Source: Paenibacillus phytohabitans
GTDB lineage: Bacteria; Bacillota; Bacilli; Paenibacillales; Paenibacillaceae
Length of the DNA stretch: 64,000 nucleotides
Assembly: GCF_013141775.1 (NCBI RefSeq)
Contig: NZ_WHOB01000068.1
Span: 62,001-126,000 of the forward strand
Direction: 5' to 3'
The translations under genes were made by a program, and so were the position numbers. This document shows positions 8,118 through 17,422 of this stretch, piece after piece. Under the pieces are notes generated by a model, which searched no databases, was not told where the DNA came from, and worked only from the letters and a program-made list of their open reading frames with translations. Position 1 is the stretch's first letter, and the number at the start of each line of letters is the position of its first letter.

Positions 8118-11100
8118 ATGAGGATTAAACAACAGGTTTGGTTAGCAACATCGGTTACTATACTGCTGCTGGGCAGTATGATTATTATATCTTCACTCTA
8201 TTTGGAAGGCATTCCGCGTATCTTCATTAATGGATTAAGCGGGGGCGGGATTCTGATTGGAATAGGCCTCATCTTCAGCATTCACCGGAATATTGACCAC
8301 GGGCTGGACCGGATTACGAACATCTCCCGGGATATCGCCGACGGGACGCTTAATCCTGCAGCCGCGGCAACTGTACGCAAGGATGAATTCGGACTGCTCG
8401 CAGCTTCTTACTACAAGCTGGCAGCCGATCTTCACCACAGGTCCGCTGAAGAACGCGAACTGCGGCTGAAGGCGGAGGAGCAGGCCTGGATTAATACGCA
8501 AGTGTCAGAGATGGCAATGCAGCTTCAGGGATCGGTGCATCTGCAGACGGCAGCGCGTGTATTTATCGGCAGGCTGGCTGCCGCTGTCGGCGGAAGCTAT
8601 GGAGCCGTATATTTGAAGCAGGGCGGTCAGCTAAACTTCGCAGCCGGCTATGCCTTTGACGAATCGGCAGGCCGCCGCGAACCCATTCAGCTGGGCAGCG
8701 GACTGGTCGGACAATGCGCGGTGGATCAGCAGACCCTCGTGCTGGAGAATCTTCCGGAGCATTATATCAAAGTCCATTCCGCGCTGGGTGAAGCTTCCCC
8801 ATCTTCGCTTATCGTAGTTCCGATCATGCATGAGCGGGAAGTGGTCGCCGTAATGGAGCTGGCCGCTTTGCACCCGTTCGGCTCCAAGGAGCACGAGCTG
8901 ATCGAGCGGACCGGCCAGAACATGGGGGTGCTGATCAATACTTTGGCCGGCGTGGCCAGAATTGAAGAGCTGCTGAGCGAAACCCGGCTGCAGAAGGATG
9001 AGCTCGAAGCGCAGACCGAGGAATTGACGGCGCAAACCCAGGAGCTGGAGGCACAGACCGAAGAGCTTATGGCCCAAACCGAGGAACTGCGTATGCAGAC
9101 TGAGCAGCTGCAGGACCAGGGGGAAGAGCTGAAGATGCAGGCCGAGAGCCTGCTGTCCTCCAATGAAGAGCTTCAGGCGCAAATGGAGCTGACAGAGGAA
9201 CAAAAAGCCGAGATTGAAGCCCAGGCCGATGAGCTGAGGCAGCAGACGGAAGAACTGTACGCCTCCAATCTGGAGCTCCAGCAGCAAATGGAGATTACCA
9301 GCCGGCAATCAACAGAGATCAAGGCACAAGCCGATGAGATATCGGCCGCGAACCGCGATATGCAGAAGCAGCTCCAGCTTACAGAACGCCAAAAAGCCGA
9401 GATCGCCGATCAGGCTGAAGAGCTTCAAGCCCAAACGAACGAACTGCTGGAGCAGAAAGAAGAACTCCAGGCCCAGACTGAGGAGCTTCAAGCTCAAACG
9501 GAAGAACTTCAGTCCCAGACGGACGAGCTCCAGGCTCAGGCCGATGAGCTTCTGACCCAGAAAGAAGAGCTAGCCGCCTCCAATGATCAGCTGCTGCTCC
9601 AAGTCCGGCTTACCGAGCAGCAGAAGGAAGAAATTCAGGCGCAGGCCCAGGAAATCTTCATGGCTGCCCAGTATAAATCGGAATTCCTCGCCAACGTATC
9701 GCATGAACTGCGCACACCGCTGAACAGCCTGCTGATTCTCTCGCAGATTCTCGCCGAGAACAAGGAAGGCAATCTTGAGAAGAAACAGCTGGAATATGTG
9801 CATACCATCTTCTCCGCAGGCAAGGATCTGCTGCAGCTGATCGACGAGATTCTCGATCTGGCCAAGCTGGAGGTCGGCAAAATGACTCCTGTTCTTGAAC
9901 CGGTCTCTTTACAGGACCTCAGCAACCATGTCTTCCGCCATTTTGAACAGCAGGCCAAGAAAAAGAATCTCCGCTTCGATGTCCATTCAGACAGCAGGCT
10001 GCCTGACCATCTGATGACCGACGGCCACAGACTGCAGCAGATCATGAATAATCTGTTGTCCAATGCTATTAAGTTCACCCCGGAGCAAGGCTCCGTTTCC
10101 CTGTCCATCCGCACCAGCGGCGATGAAGTAATCTTCGCTGTCAGCGATACCGGCATCGGCATTGCCGCCTCCAAGCTGGGGAGCATCTTCGAAGCGTTCC
10201 AGCAGGCGGACGGCACCACCAGCCGTAAATACGGCGGCACCGGTCTTGGGCTTACGATCTGCCGCGAGCTGGCTACCCTGCTGGGCGGAAGAATTGAAGT
10301 GGATTCCGTTGAAGGCAAAGGCAGTACCTTCTCGCTGATTATTCCTGCAGTTGAGCCGGGAGAGGACGCACAGGCGCTGGCTGCCGCTACCTTTGCAGCC
10401 GCAGCCACTGCGGATATGCCGGGTTCCGAGACCGGCAGCCGGGAGAATCCGGCTTTCCGGGAATCGTTCGTTCCCGATATTTCCATCTCGAATCCTAAGC
10501 TGCTGCAATATGCCGAGATGGAGGATGACCGCGGCAATCTGCTCCCCGGCGACACCCTCCTGCTGATCATAGAGGAGGATGCGGAATTCGCCACTATGCT
10601 GCTTGAACTGGCGCGCAGCCGGGGCTTCAAGGCGATCGTCGCCTTCCAGGGCGATCAGGGTCTGGCGCTGGCACATGCCTACAAGCCGGACGCCATCCTG
10701 CTGGATCTGCATCTTCCCGTCCTGGACGGCTGGTCGATTATCAACCGGCTGAAGAGCCGGCCGGAGCTGCGCCATATTCCGGTGCATGTCATCTCGACAG
10801 CCGAGGAGAATCAGCAGAGCCTGGCGATGGGCGCCTTGTCCTTCTGGAAGAAGCCGAATGATTATGCCGAGCTGGAAGCAGCCTTCCTGCAGATTGAGAC
10901 GTATATCCGCCGTCCGGTGAAGAGCCTGCTGATTGTCGAAGACAACAAGATTCTGCGCAGCAGCCTTGTCGAATTCATCGCGCATCCCGATGTGAACATT
11001 ATTGCGGTCGGCACAGGCAGGGAAGCGATGGAGCATCTGGCCAGTCATCATTTTGACTGCATGGTGCTGGACTTAGGCCTGTCGGATATTTCCGGCTTCG

Positions 11101-11723
11101 ATCTGCTGGAGCAGGTCAAAACCAACCGTAAGCTGCAGACCCTGCCGGTCATTATCTATACAGGCAAGGATCTCAGCAAGACCGATGAGCAGCGCCTCAA
11201 GCACTACGCCGAGAGCATTGTCATCAAGAATGTACGGTCTATGGAACGGCTCTACGATGACACGGCCTTATACCTCCACCGCAAGCATGCTGACCTGCCG
11301 CTGGATAAGCAGCGCCTGATTGAGAATCTGCACAATCCGGAGTCAGCCTTTGCCGGAAAAAGCATTCTGCTTGTGGATGATGATATGCGTAATATTTTTG
11401 CGTTATCCAGTGTGCTCGAAGGTTATAATATGGAGATCAGCTTTGCCCAGAACGGTAAAGAAGCCCTGGAGCATCTGGAGACACACCCGGGCGTTGAGCT
11501 CGTATTCATGGATATTATGATGCCGGAGATGGATGGTTACGAGACCATGAAGCATATCAGGCTCAGACCGGAGTATGACCAGCTGGTGATTATCGCGCTG
11601 ACCGCCCGCGCCCTGGAGGAAGACCGGGTCAAATGCCTGCAGGCCGGAGCAAACGATTATATATCCAAGCCGATTAATACGACACAGCTGGTAAGTGTGC
11701 TGAAATTATGGTTGATTCAGTAG
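8118..11723 (+). CDS. HAMP-GAF-coiled-coil hybrid histidine kinase with three receiver domains
   Basis: A 1201-residue sensor. Two N-terminal membrane helices (about 8-28, 38-55) bracket a very short outside loop. A HAMP region (about 56-112) and a GAF domain (about 130-278) follow. A roughly 230-residue coiled coil (285-515) is built from near-identical EELQAQT heptads. HisKA has H529 (LANVSHELRTPLN). The HATPase (about 630-745) has NNLLSNAIKF, DTGIGI and GGTGLGL. Three receivers carry D863, D985 and D1132, the last with K1184. The negligible extracellular part means the signal is probably internal, through GAF. No DNA-binding output is present. The following REC-kinase gene starts 8 bp downstream, so both belong to one operon and probably one phosphorelay. 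Confidence 0.9.
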   Translation: MRIKQQVWLATSVTILLLGSMIIISSLYLEGIPRIFINGLSGGGILIGIGLIFSIHRNIDHGLDRITNISRDIADGTLNPAAAATVRKDEFGLLAASYYKLAADLHHRSAEERELRLKAEEQAWINTQVSEMAMQLQGSVHLQTAARVFIGRLAAAVGGSYGAVYLKQGGQLNFAAGYAFDESAGRREPIQLGSGLVGQCAVDQQTLVLENLPEHYIKVHSALGEASPSSLIVVPIMHEREVVAVMELAALHPFGSKEHELIERTGQNMGVLINTLAGVARIEELLSETRLQKDELEAQTEELTAQTQELEAQTEELMAQTEELRMQTEQLQDQGEELKMQAESLLSSNEELQAQMELTEEQKAEIEAQADELRQQTEELYASNLELQQQMEITSRQSTEIKAQADEISAANRDMQKQLQLTERQKAEIADQAEELQAQTNELLEQKEELQAQTEELQAQTEELQSQTDELQAQADELLTQKEELAASNDQLLLQVRLTEQQKEEIQAQAQEIFMAAQYKSEFLANVSHELRTPLNSLLILSQILAENKEGNLEKKQLEYVHTIFSAGKDLLQLIDEILDLAKLEVGKMTPVLEPVSLQDLSNHVFRHFEQQAKKKNLRFDVHSDSRLPDHLMTDGHRLQQIMNNLLSNAIKFTPEQGSVSLSIRTSGDEVIFAVSDTGIGIAASKLGSIFEAFQQADGTTSRKYGGTGLGLTICRELATLLGGRIEVDSVEGKGSTFSLIIPAVEPGEDAQALAAATFAAAATADMPGSETGSRENPAFRESFVPDISISNPKLLQYAEMEDDRGNLLPGDTLLLIIEEDAEFATMLLELARSRGFKAIVAFQGDQGLALAHAYKPDAILLDLHLPVLDGWSIINRLKSRPELRHIPVHVISTAEENQQSLAMGALSFWKKPNDYAELEAAFLQIETYIRRPVKSLLIVEDNKILRSSLVEFIAHPDVNIIAVGTGREAMEHLASHHFDCMVLDLGLSDISGFDLLEQVKTNRKLQTLPVIIYTGKDLSKTDEQRLKHYAESIVIKNVRSMERLYDDTALYLHRKHADLPLDKQRLIENLHNPESAFAGKSILLVDDDMRNIFALSSVLEGYNMEISFAQNGKEALEHLETHPGVELVFMDIMMPEMDGYETMKHIRLRPEYDQLVIIALTARALEEDRVKCLQAGANDYISKPINTTQLVSVLKLWLIQ

Positions 11724-11731
11724 GAGGAATT

Positions 11732-12907
11732 ATGGAGTACCCTATTAATATTTTACTTGTCGATGACCGTCCGGACGAGCTCCTGTCCATGCAGGCTTTG
11801 CTGGCCGACACACCTTATCACCTGATTGGTGCAACCTCCGGCATGGAGGCCCTGAAATGTCTGCTGGAGCAGGAGTTCGCCCTGATTATTATGGATGTGC
11901 TCATGCCTGACATGGATGGATTCGAAACAGCGAAGCGGATCAAAGCGCGTCAAAAGTCACGTGACATCCCGATTATATTCCTAACTGCGCTGACTTCCGA
12001 GCTGGAGACCTATATGATGGCCTATTCAGCCGGAGCTATAGATTTCCTGACTAAGCCGTTCCATCCGATTGTGCTTAAGAGCAAAATTGACGGCTTCGTC
12101 CGCCTCTATCAGACCCGCAAAGAGCTGCAGCTTAAATCCCTGGAGCTGGAGGCGGCGAATAGCGTTCTGACCGAGCTGAAGGATACTGCCGAAGTCGCTC
12201 TAAGGATCAAAAGCGGCTTCCTCGCGATGATGAGCCATGAAATCCGCACACCGCTGAACGGAATTATTGCCATGTCGGATGTACTGCGGACCTCTGAGCT
12301 GGCGGCGGATGACATGGAAATGGCCGAAATCATTCATACAAGCGGCCACGCACTGGTGTCTGTCATTAATCATATCCTGGACTTCACCAAGATTGAATCC
12401 GGCAAAATGGAGCTGGACTATGAGCTGTTCAACCTCCACTCCTGCATCAAGGAAACCGTTGATCTTTTCCGGGCACTCGCCAAGGAACGCAATCTGGCCC
12501 TGGAGACCTTCATCGACCCGGCCATTCCCGCGCTGCTCGTTGGAGATCCCAACCGTCTGCGCCAGGTACTGAACAACCTGATCGGCAATGCAATTAAGTT
12601 CACCTACTCGGGCGGCGTTAAGGTAGGGGTTCATCTCCGGCAAGCGATGGATAGGGTAATGGAGCTTGAGTTCATTATTGAAGATACCGGCATCGGCATT
12701 CCTGCGGACAAAATGAAATACCTGTTCCAGCCGTTCACCCAGATCGGCGCTACGATCAACCGTAAATTCGGGGGCACCGGACTCGGGCTGTCCATCTGCA
12801 AAATGCTGGTCGACCTGATGGGCGGAACAATCTACGCTAGACCGGATGTTGAACAAGGGGCCGTCTTTATCTTCACGATTCAGGTCGGTGAAGGACAACC
12901 GGATTAG
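11732..12907 (+). CDS. REC-histidine kinase (response-regulator-fused sensor kinase)
   Basis: A 391-residue soluble protein. The receiver domain (1-125) has D11/D12, D55 (IIMDVLMPDMDG) and K108 (DFLTKPF). A short coiled linker (about 127-158) leads to a HisKA with H169 (LAMMSHEIRTPLNG). The HATPase has NNLIGNAIKF, EDTGIGI and GGTGLGLS. The ATG at 11732 is preceded by TAGGAGGA. An in-frame ATG at 11708 overlaps the upstream stop and lacks a site. The N-terminal receiver probably takes phosphate from the triple-REC kinase encoded immediately upstream and gates this kinase. No output domain is present, so the final regulator lies elsewhere. Confidence 0.9.
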   Translation: MEYPINILLVDDRPDELLSMQALLADTPYHLIGATSGMEALKCLLEQEFALIIMDVLMPDMDGFETAKRIKARQKSRDIPIIFLTALTSELETYMMAYSAGAIDFLTKPFHPIVLKSKIDGFVRLYQTRKELQLKSLELEAANSVLTELKDTAEVALRIKSGFLAMMSHEIRTPLNGIIAMSDVLRTSELAADDMEMAEIIHTSGHALVSVINHILDFTKIESGKMELDYELFNLHSCIKETVDLFRALAKERNLALETFIDPAIPALLVGDPNRLRQVLNNLIGNAIKFTYSGGVKVGVHLRQAMDRVMELEFIIEDTGIGIPADKMKYLFQPFTQIGATINRKFGGTGLGLSICKMLVDLMGGTIYARPDVEQGAVFIFTIQVGEGQPD

Positions 12908-12945
12908 CGTTTATTTCTGCAGCTGGCCGGATACCAGGCATATCA

Positions 12946-12982
12946 AAGAACCGCAAGCCTTCGGGGCTTGCGGTTCTTTGTG
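12946..12982 (+). terminator. Intrinsic terminator after the two-kinase operon
   Basis: A 15 bp perfect stem, AAAGAACCGCAAGCC pairing with GGCTTGCGGTTCTTT, around a TTCGG-type loop. It sits between convergent genes and its A/T flanks allow bidirectional use. Confidence 0.88.
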
Positions 12983-13005
12983 TACGCTCATAGGTCTGCT
13001 GCGCC

Positions 13006-13398
13006 TTATTCCACACCGCCGGGCAGCAGCTCCACCTTCTTGTTATTCAGCACATTGTCCTCCAGCACAGCGAATTTATCGCCATACTCCTTAATAATAT
13101 GCTGCTCTCCCCACGCGCACAGGGAGTCCAGAATGGACCCGAGCGTCTGTCCGTATTCGCTCAGCTCATATTCCACTTTGGGCGGAACCTGGTTATAGCT
13201 GATCCGGTTGACGATGCCGTCCTGCTCCAGCTCGCGGAGCTGCTGGGTCAGCATTTTCTGCGTAATATTCGGCATATGCCGCTTCAGATCGCTCGTCCGC
13301 AGCTTGCCATGCGTCAGGTGGCAGAGTATAACGCATTTCCACTTCCCCCCGATGACCTCAAGCGTAGCTTCGACCGAAATATTATATTTTTTAGCCAT
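13006..13398 (-). CDS. HxlR-family winged-helix transcriptional regulator
   Basis: A 130-residue DNA-binding protein with the HxlR signature: TLEVIGGKWKCVILCHL, then LKRHMPNITQKMLTQQLRELEQDGIV and a VPPKVEYELSEYG wing. The start at 13398 is chosen because AGGAGGCAATATA precedes it. HxlR proteins bind as dimers to palindromes and often respond to reactive electrophiles or redox, sensed by cysteines. This one has one cysteine in the N-terminal region (VILCHL) and one near the C-terminus (LCAWG). It is divergent from the MFS exporter at 13580 and probably represses it through the GTAC-rich palindromes between them. Confidence 0.9.
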   Translation of the reverse strand: MAKKYNISVEATLEVIGGKWKCVILCHLTHGKLRTSDLKRHMPNITQKMLTQQLRELEQDGIVNRISYNQVPPKVEYELSEYGQTLGSILDSLCAWGEQHIIKEYGDKFAVLEDNVLNNKKVELLPGGVE

Positions 13399-13470
13399 TA
13401 TATTGCCTCCTGTATGCTCACTGTACATCCCTTTATGTGTCGCTCAGCGGGTAGTTCAGGGTAGTTTATG

Positions 13471-13518
13471 GGTACTTTTTGGTACCTATAGTACTTTAAA
13501 GTACGTACTACCCATTTG
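13471..13518. promoter_or_regulatory. Candidate HxlR operator cluster between divergent hxlR-like and MFS genes
   Basis: The 180 bp divergent spacer holds GGTACC at 13481-13486, the perfect palindrome GTACTTTAAAGTAC at 13491-13504, and flanking GGGTA(GT)/ACTACCC arms. HxlR-type operators are GTAC/TAGTA-type palindromes. Binding of this regulator here is inferred. Confidence 0.6.
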
Positions 13519-13579
13519 CATATCTGTACTCCATAATAGCACTTACCGGCCGGTGATTACCATAGTAGGAGTGAAGAAC

Positions 13580-14785
13580 ATGTCTCTGGACACAAAAAGA
13601 AGTACCCTCGCGCTGCTGGCTCTGGCGATCAGCGCCTTTGCGATAGGAACAACCGAGTTTATCAGTGTCGGGCTGCTGCCGCTCATTGCTGATGACCTGA
13701 ATATATCCGTGACCACCGCCGGATTAACCGTTACTCTGTATGCGCTCGGTGTAACCTTCGGTGCACCTGTGTTAACCTCGCTGACCACAAGAGTCTCCCG
13801 CAAAACACTGCTGCTCCTGCTGATGCTCGTATTCATCGCCGGTAACAGTCTTGCGGCCGCTGCTGGCGGAATCGGCACTCTGCTGGCCGCCCGGGTAATA
13901 TCCGCCCTCTCGCATGGCCTGTTCATGTCGATCGCCTCCACCATCGCCGCCGACCTGGTGCCCGAGAACCGCAGGGCCAGCGCCATCTCCATTATGTTCA
14001 CCGGCCTTACCGTAGCCACGGTCACCGGCGTGCCGCTTGGCACCTTCCTCGGACAGCAGCTGGGCTGGCGGGCCGCCTTCACCGCCATTGTCGTGATCGG
14101 CATCCTCGCGCTGATCGCTAATCTGATTCTGGTGCCCGCCGGACTCCGCAAGGGGACCCGCACACCGCTGCGCGAGCAGGTCAAGCTGGTGACGAACGGC
14201 CGGCTGCTGCTGGCTTTTGCCATTACAGCCCTGGGCTACGGCGGAACGTTCGTCGTCTTCACTTATCTCTCCCCGCTGCTGCATGAGATCAGCGGCTTCC
14301 AGGAGAAGACGGTCGCTGTGATCCTGCTCGTCTATGGTATCGCCATTGCCATCGGCAATGTGATCGGCGGCAGAGCAGCGAACCGCAAGCCGATGAACGC
14401 CTTATTCTATATGTTCGCCCTGCAGGCCGCCGTGCTGCTAATCCTCACCTTCACGGCTCCCTTCAAAACCGCCGCCCTGATCACCATCTTCTTCATGGGG
14501 CTGCTCGCCTTCATGAACGTCCCCGGGCTGCAGGTCTATGTAGTAATGCTGGCTGACCGGTTCGCGCCCGGCGCCAGAGATGTCGCCTCTGCTGTCAACA
14601 TTGCCGCCTTCAATGCAGGCATCGCCATCGGCGCCTATCTCGGCGGACTGGTCACCGATCATATGGGACTGATCCACACCGCCTGGGTGGGCGCAGTCAT
14701 GGTGTTCGGGGCCGTTCTGCTCACGGCCTGGAGCCGGGCGCTGGAGAACAGGGACGAGCGTATGCAGCGGGCGGAAGCTGCTTAA
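13580..14785 (+). CDS. MFS (DHA1, AraJ/YdhP-like) efflux transporter
   Basis: A 401-residue, 12-helix proton-driven exporter of the inner membrane. LAISAFAIGTTEFISVGLLP in helix 1 is the hallmark of the AraJ/YdhP/Cml-type DHA1 subgroup. A motif-A-like basic loop appears at TSLTTRVSRKTLL, and motif C near TGVPLGTFLGQQLGWR. The start at 13580 is preceded by TAGGAGTGAAG. Longer readings from 13208 run antisense through the HxlR gene and are rejected. Divergent pairing with the HxlR regulator suggests substrate- or stress-induced export. The substrate is not evident. Confidence 0.9.
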   Translation: MSLDTKRSTLALLALAISAFAIGTTEFISVGLLPLIADDLNISVTTAGLTVTLYALGVTFGAPVLTSLTTRVSRKTLLLLLMLVFIAGNSLAAAAGGIGTLLAARVISALSHGLFMSIASTIAADLVPENRRASAISIMFTGLTVATVTGVPLGTFLGQQLGWRAAFTAIVVIGILALIANLILVPAGLRKGTRTPLREQVKLVTNGRLLLAFAITALGYGGTFVVFTYLSPLLHEISGFQEKTVAVILLVYGIAIAIGNVIGGRAANRKPMNALFYMFALQAAVLLILTFTAPFKTAALITIFFMGLLAFMNVPGLQVYVVMLADRFAPGARDVASAVNIAAFNAGIAIGAYLGGLVTDHMGLIHTAWVGAVMVFGAVLLTAWSRALENRDERMQRAEAA

Positions 14786-14850
14786 GCCTAAGTGCTGTGT
14801 GCGCCGCAAGAGGCAATGTGTGCAGTCAAGCGGTATGTTTCTCAAAATCC

Positions 14851-15030
14851 TGCCCATAATACAACATTTCCCTCTTTATTCCGGGCAAATTTTAAGATTG
14901 TTGTATGAAATGCAGTATTTCTCGTCTTCTAAGCAGCTTATCGAAGAAATTATTGTATTTAATACAACAATCCTTTAGAAAATCCAGATATCAAGGAATC
15001 AAAGCTGCACTACGTACAACATTTTGCCCG
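14851..15030. repeat. TTGTA/TACAA intergenic dispersed repeat, copy 1
   Basis: This gene-free stretch contains repeated inverted half-sites (TACAACATT, TTGTTGTATG, TTGTATTTAATACAACA, ACGTACAACATTTT) separated by AT-rich arms of about 40-60 bp with GGGC/GCCC pieces. The same organisation recurs at 30161-30345 and 48121-48316. All copies are intergenic and have no coding potential. The function is unknown. Confidence 0.7.
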
Positions 15031-15063
15031 TACCTACACTATTCCTTCAGGAGGTCATTCGAT

Positions 15064-15906
15064 ATGGCACAGCATTTACAAGATACAACTATACTTCAGG
15101 GCGGCGTGAGTATGCCGTGGGTTGGACTCGGAGTTTTTCAGGTAGAGGACGGCGATGAGCTGGTGCAGGCAGTGAAGTCTGCAATTGCCCACGGCTACCG
15201 CAGCATTGATACGGCCGCAGTCTATGCCAATGAGCGCGGGGTAGGGCAAGCAGTCAGGGAAGCTATGGCCGGGAACAAGCTGGCCCGCGAAGAGCTGTTC
15301 ATAACCTCCAAGGTCTGGAATGCAGACCTTGGTTATGAAGAGACCCTTGCCGCTTACGAGGCCAGTCTTGAGAAGCTGGGTCTAGAATATTTGGATCTGT
15401 ATCTCATTCACTGGCCGGTGAAGGGCAAATACAAGGAGTCCTGGAGAGCGCTCGAAGCCCTCTATAAAGCAGGCCGCGTCAAAGCCATCGGCGTCAGCAA
15501 TTTCCAGATTCATCATCTGGAGGATATCCTGCAGGATGCGGAGATCAAGCCGATGGTCAATCAGGTTGAGCTACACCCTTATCTGTGCCAGCAGCCGCTG
15601 CGGAGCTTCGCTAAGACGCATGGCATCCAGATCGAAGCATGGGCTCCGCTGATGCAGGGCCAGCTGCTGGATCAGCCGGTGCTAACGGAAATCGCCGCCA
15701 GCAACGGCAAGTCCGTTGCCCAGATCATCCTGCGCTGGGATCTGCAGCATGGGATCGTCACCATTCCGAAATCAACCAGAGAACAGCGGATCATCGAGAA
15801 TGCCTCCCTGTTCGATTTCGAGTTGAGCGACGCCGAATTGGACCGCATTGACAGCCTCAATCGTGATCAGCGGACCGGTCCCGATCCAGACAATTTCGAT
15901 TTCTAA
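15064..15906 (+). CDS. Aldo/keto reductase
   Basis: A 280-residue cytosolic TIM-barrel oxidoreductase, NADPH-dependent in its family, reducing carbonyl compounds. The catalytic tetrad is visible as D49, Y54 (DTAAVYANE), K83 (TSKVW) and H116 (LIHWP). The cofactor loop near IPKSTREQRIIEN lies at the C-terminal end. AGGAGGT at 15049-15055 fixes the ATG at 15064. The reading frame is open upstream but only through the dispersed repeat. It resembles the YvgN/YtbE group of Bacillus glyoxal/methylglyoxal reductases. It appears to be a single-gene unit with a terminator just behind. Confidence 0.93.
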   Translation: MAQHLQDTTILQGGVSMPWVGLGVFQVEDGDELVQAVKSAIAHGYRSIDTAAVYANERGVGQAVREAMAGNKLAREELFITSKVWNADLGYEETLAAYEASLEKLGLEYLDLYLIHWPVKGKYKESWRALEALYKAGRVKAIGVSNFQIHHLEDILQDAEIKPMVNQVELHPYLCQQPLRSFAKTHGIQIEAWAPLMQGQLLDQPVLTEIAASNGKSVAQIILRWDLQHGIVTIPKSTREQRIIENASLFDFELSDAELDRIDSLNRDQRTGPDPDNFDF

Positions 15907-15970
15907 GCGGTTGGCGTTCCGCCAGGTATCCAGCCTGATGTGCAGCATGCTGTATATCTGCTAATAGAAT

Positions 15971-16012
15971 AAGCTCCCGCCTTCACACTCTGAAGACGGG
16001 AGCTTCTTTTGT
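15971..16012 (+). terminator. Intrinsic terminator of the aldo/keto reductase gene
   Basis: AAGCTCCCG and CTTC pair with GAAG and CGGGAGCTT, followed by CTTTTGTTCTTTG. It directly precedes the CTTACT repeat tract. Confidence 0.88.
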
Positions 16013-16017
16013 TCTTT

Positions 16018-16456
16018 GTACTTTCCTACTTTACTCTTACTCTTTACTATTACTCTTACTCTTACTATTACTCTTACTCTTACTCTTACTCTTACTCTTA
16101 CTCTTACTCTTACTCCTTACTCTCACTCTTTACTCTCACTCTTTACTCTTACTTCTTACTCCCACTCTTTACTCTTACTCCTTACTCTTACTCCTTACTC
16201 TTACTCCTTACTCCCACTCTTTACTCTTACTCTTTACTCTTTACTCTTTACTCTTACTCTTTACTCTTACTCTTTACTCCCACTCTTTACTCTTACTCTT
16301 TACTCTTACTCCTTACCTTCACTCTTTACTCTCGCTCTTTACTCTCACTCTTTACTCTCACTCTTCACTCTTACTCTTTACTCCTACTCTTCACTCTCAC
16401 TCTTCACTCTTCACTCTCACTCTTCACTCTTACTCTTTAATTCTTACTCTTTACTC
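16018..16456. repeat. About 440 bp CTTACT / TTTACTC microsatellite tract
   Basis: A near-continuous run of hexamers (CTTACT) that drifts into mixed hexamer/heptamer units (TTTACTC, CACTCTT, CCTTACT). The top strand is almost free of G. The unit contains no stop in any plus frame, so long Leu/Ser/Tyr/Thr-only reading frames arise automatically. They lack ribosome binding sites and are not called genes. The tract fills the space between the aldo/keto reductase terminator and the 3-prime end of the AEC permease gene. Such long short-unit tracts are rare in bacteria, and copy number is likely variable through slippage. Confidence 0.93.
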
Positions 16457-16495
16457 CTTGCCCCGTTTCCCCTTTCGTTGCCTGTCTCTGTACCT

Positions 16496-17422
16496 CTACC
16501 CGCCCACCATAGCAATAAGCACCGGTAGAGCCAGGAAGGACGCCAGCGTAGTCCAGACAATACAGCGCGAGACCAGTGATGGCGAGCTGCCGAAGCGTTC
16601 GGCCAGCACCACGGAATTGACGGCCACCGGCATCGACGCCAGAATCAGCAGCACCGAGAATAAGGTGCCCGTAATGTTCAGCGCGAGCAGCACCAGCGCG
16701 GCCAGCAGCGGAGCCAGCAACAGCCGGACGGTCAGCCCCGTCCAGAATGCAAGCTGCACATTGCGCTCCGTATGCGCAGCCCGGACCTTCACCATCTGCG
16801 CGCCGAGGATCGCCAGCACTACCGGCGAGTAGGCTCCTGCAGCCATCGATACGCCCGAAGCCAGCTCATGCGGCATATGCAGGCCGAGCGCCCGCAGCAG
16901 CAGGGCCAGAATGGCCGCATAGATGGCCGGCAGCGAGAAGACTGACTTTACGGCGCTGCGCACCGAGAACTGTGATCTGGCGGCAAAATACACGCCGATC
17001 GTATTCACAATCACCATCTGGGCGATGACATAGACCGATGCCTTGTCCAGGCCCAGCTGGCCGAAGGCCAGCAGCACCAGCGGCAGACCGTAATTGACGC
17101 TGTTTGTGAAGGTGGAGATGAGCGTCAGGCCGGCGGCTTCCGGCGGAGCCAGCTTCAGGATTTTGCCGATCAGGGTAGCCAGCCCCCATAAGAGAAACAG
17201 ATTCAGCAGCGAGAATGCGAGCGTCTTATAGACATCATCGAAGGAGATTTCCGCCGTAGCAAGCGTATCCAGGATAATTGCCGGACTGAGAAAATACAGG
17301 TACAGCGTCAGCAGGGGCTTCGTGTCAAGATTCTTATAACGTCCGAGCAGCGCCCCCGCAGCCACCGGAATGGACAGCGGCACAATAACCTCTACAAGTG
17401 TCGATAGTACAGTCTGAATCAC
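16496..17422 (-). CDS. AEC (auxin efflux carrier) family transporter
   Basis: A 308-residue polytopic membrane protein of the bile/arsenite/riboflavin-type fold. It has about ten hydrophobic helices in two halves, with a conserved TFTNSVNYGLPLVLLAFG motif near residue 105 and MPVAVNSVVLAERFG near 270, both typical of AEC carriers. Family members export organic acids or related anions; the substrate here is unknown. The start is a GTG at 17422 with AGAGGGGTCC upstream. The gene ends about 40 bp from the CTTACT tract, which would lie in the 3-prime part of its mRNA because no terminator is seen before it. Confidence 0.88.
   Translation of the reverse strand: MIQTVLSTLVEVIVPLSIPVAAGALLGRYKNLDTKPLLTLYLYFLSPAIILDTLATAEISFDDVYKTLAFSLLNLFLLWGLATLIGKILKLAPPEAAGLTLISTFTNSVNYGLPLVLLAFGQLGLDKASVYVIAQMVIVNTIGVYFAARSQFSVRSAVKSVFSLPAIYAAILALLLRALGLHMPHELASGVSMAAGAYSPVVLAILGAQMVKVRAAHTERNVQLAFWTGLTVRLLLAPLLAALVLLALNITGTLFSVLLILASMPVAVNSVVLAERFGSSPSLVSRCIVWTTLASFLALPVLIAMVGG

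Noticed and set aside
9635-11051. Long minus-strand frames antisense to the triple-REC kinase
   Set aside because: Shadows of a high-GC-third-position gene; no domains.
13208-13579. N-terminal extension of the MFS gene at 13580
   Set aside because: It is antisense to the HxlR gene and crosses the operator region; the true MFS N-terminus begins at 13580.
16018-16456. CRISPR array
   Set aside because: Units are 6-7 bp with no spacers and there are no cas genes.
16009-16528. Leu/Ser/Tyr/Thr repeat proteins in two plus frames
   Set aside because: Frames are open only because the repeat unit has no stop; no ribosome binding site and extreme composition.
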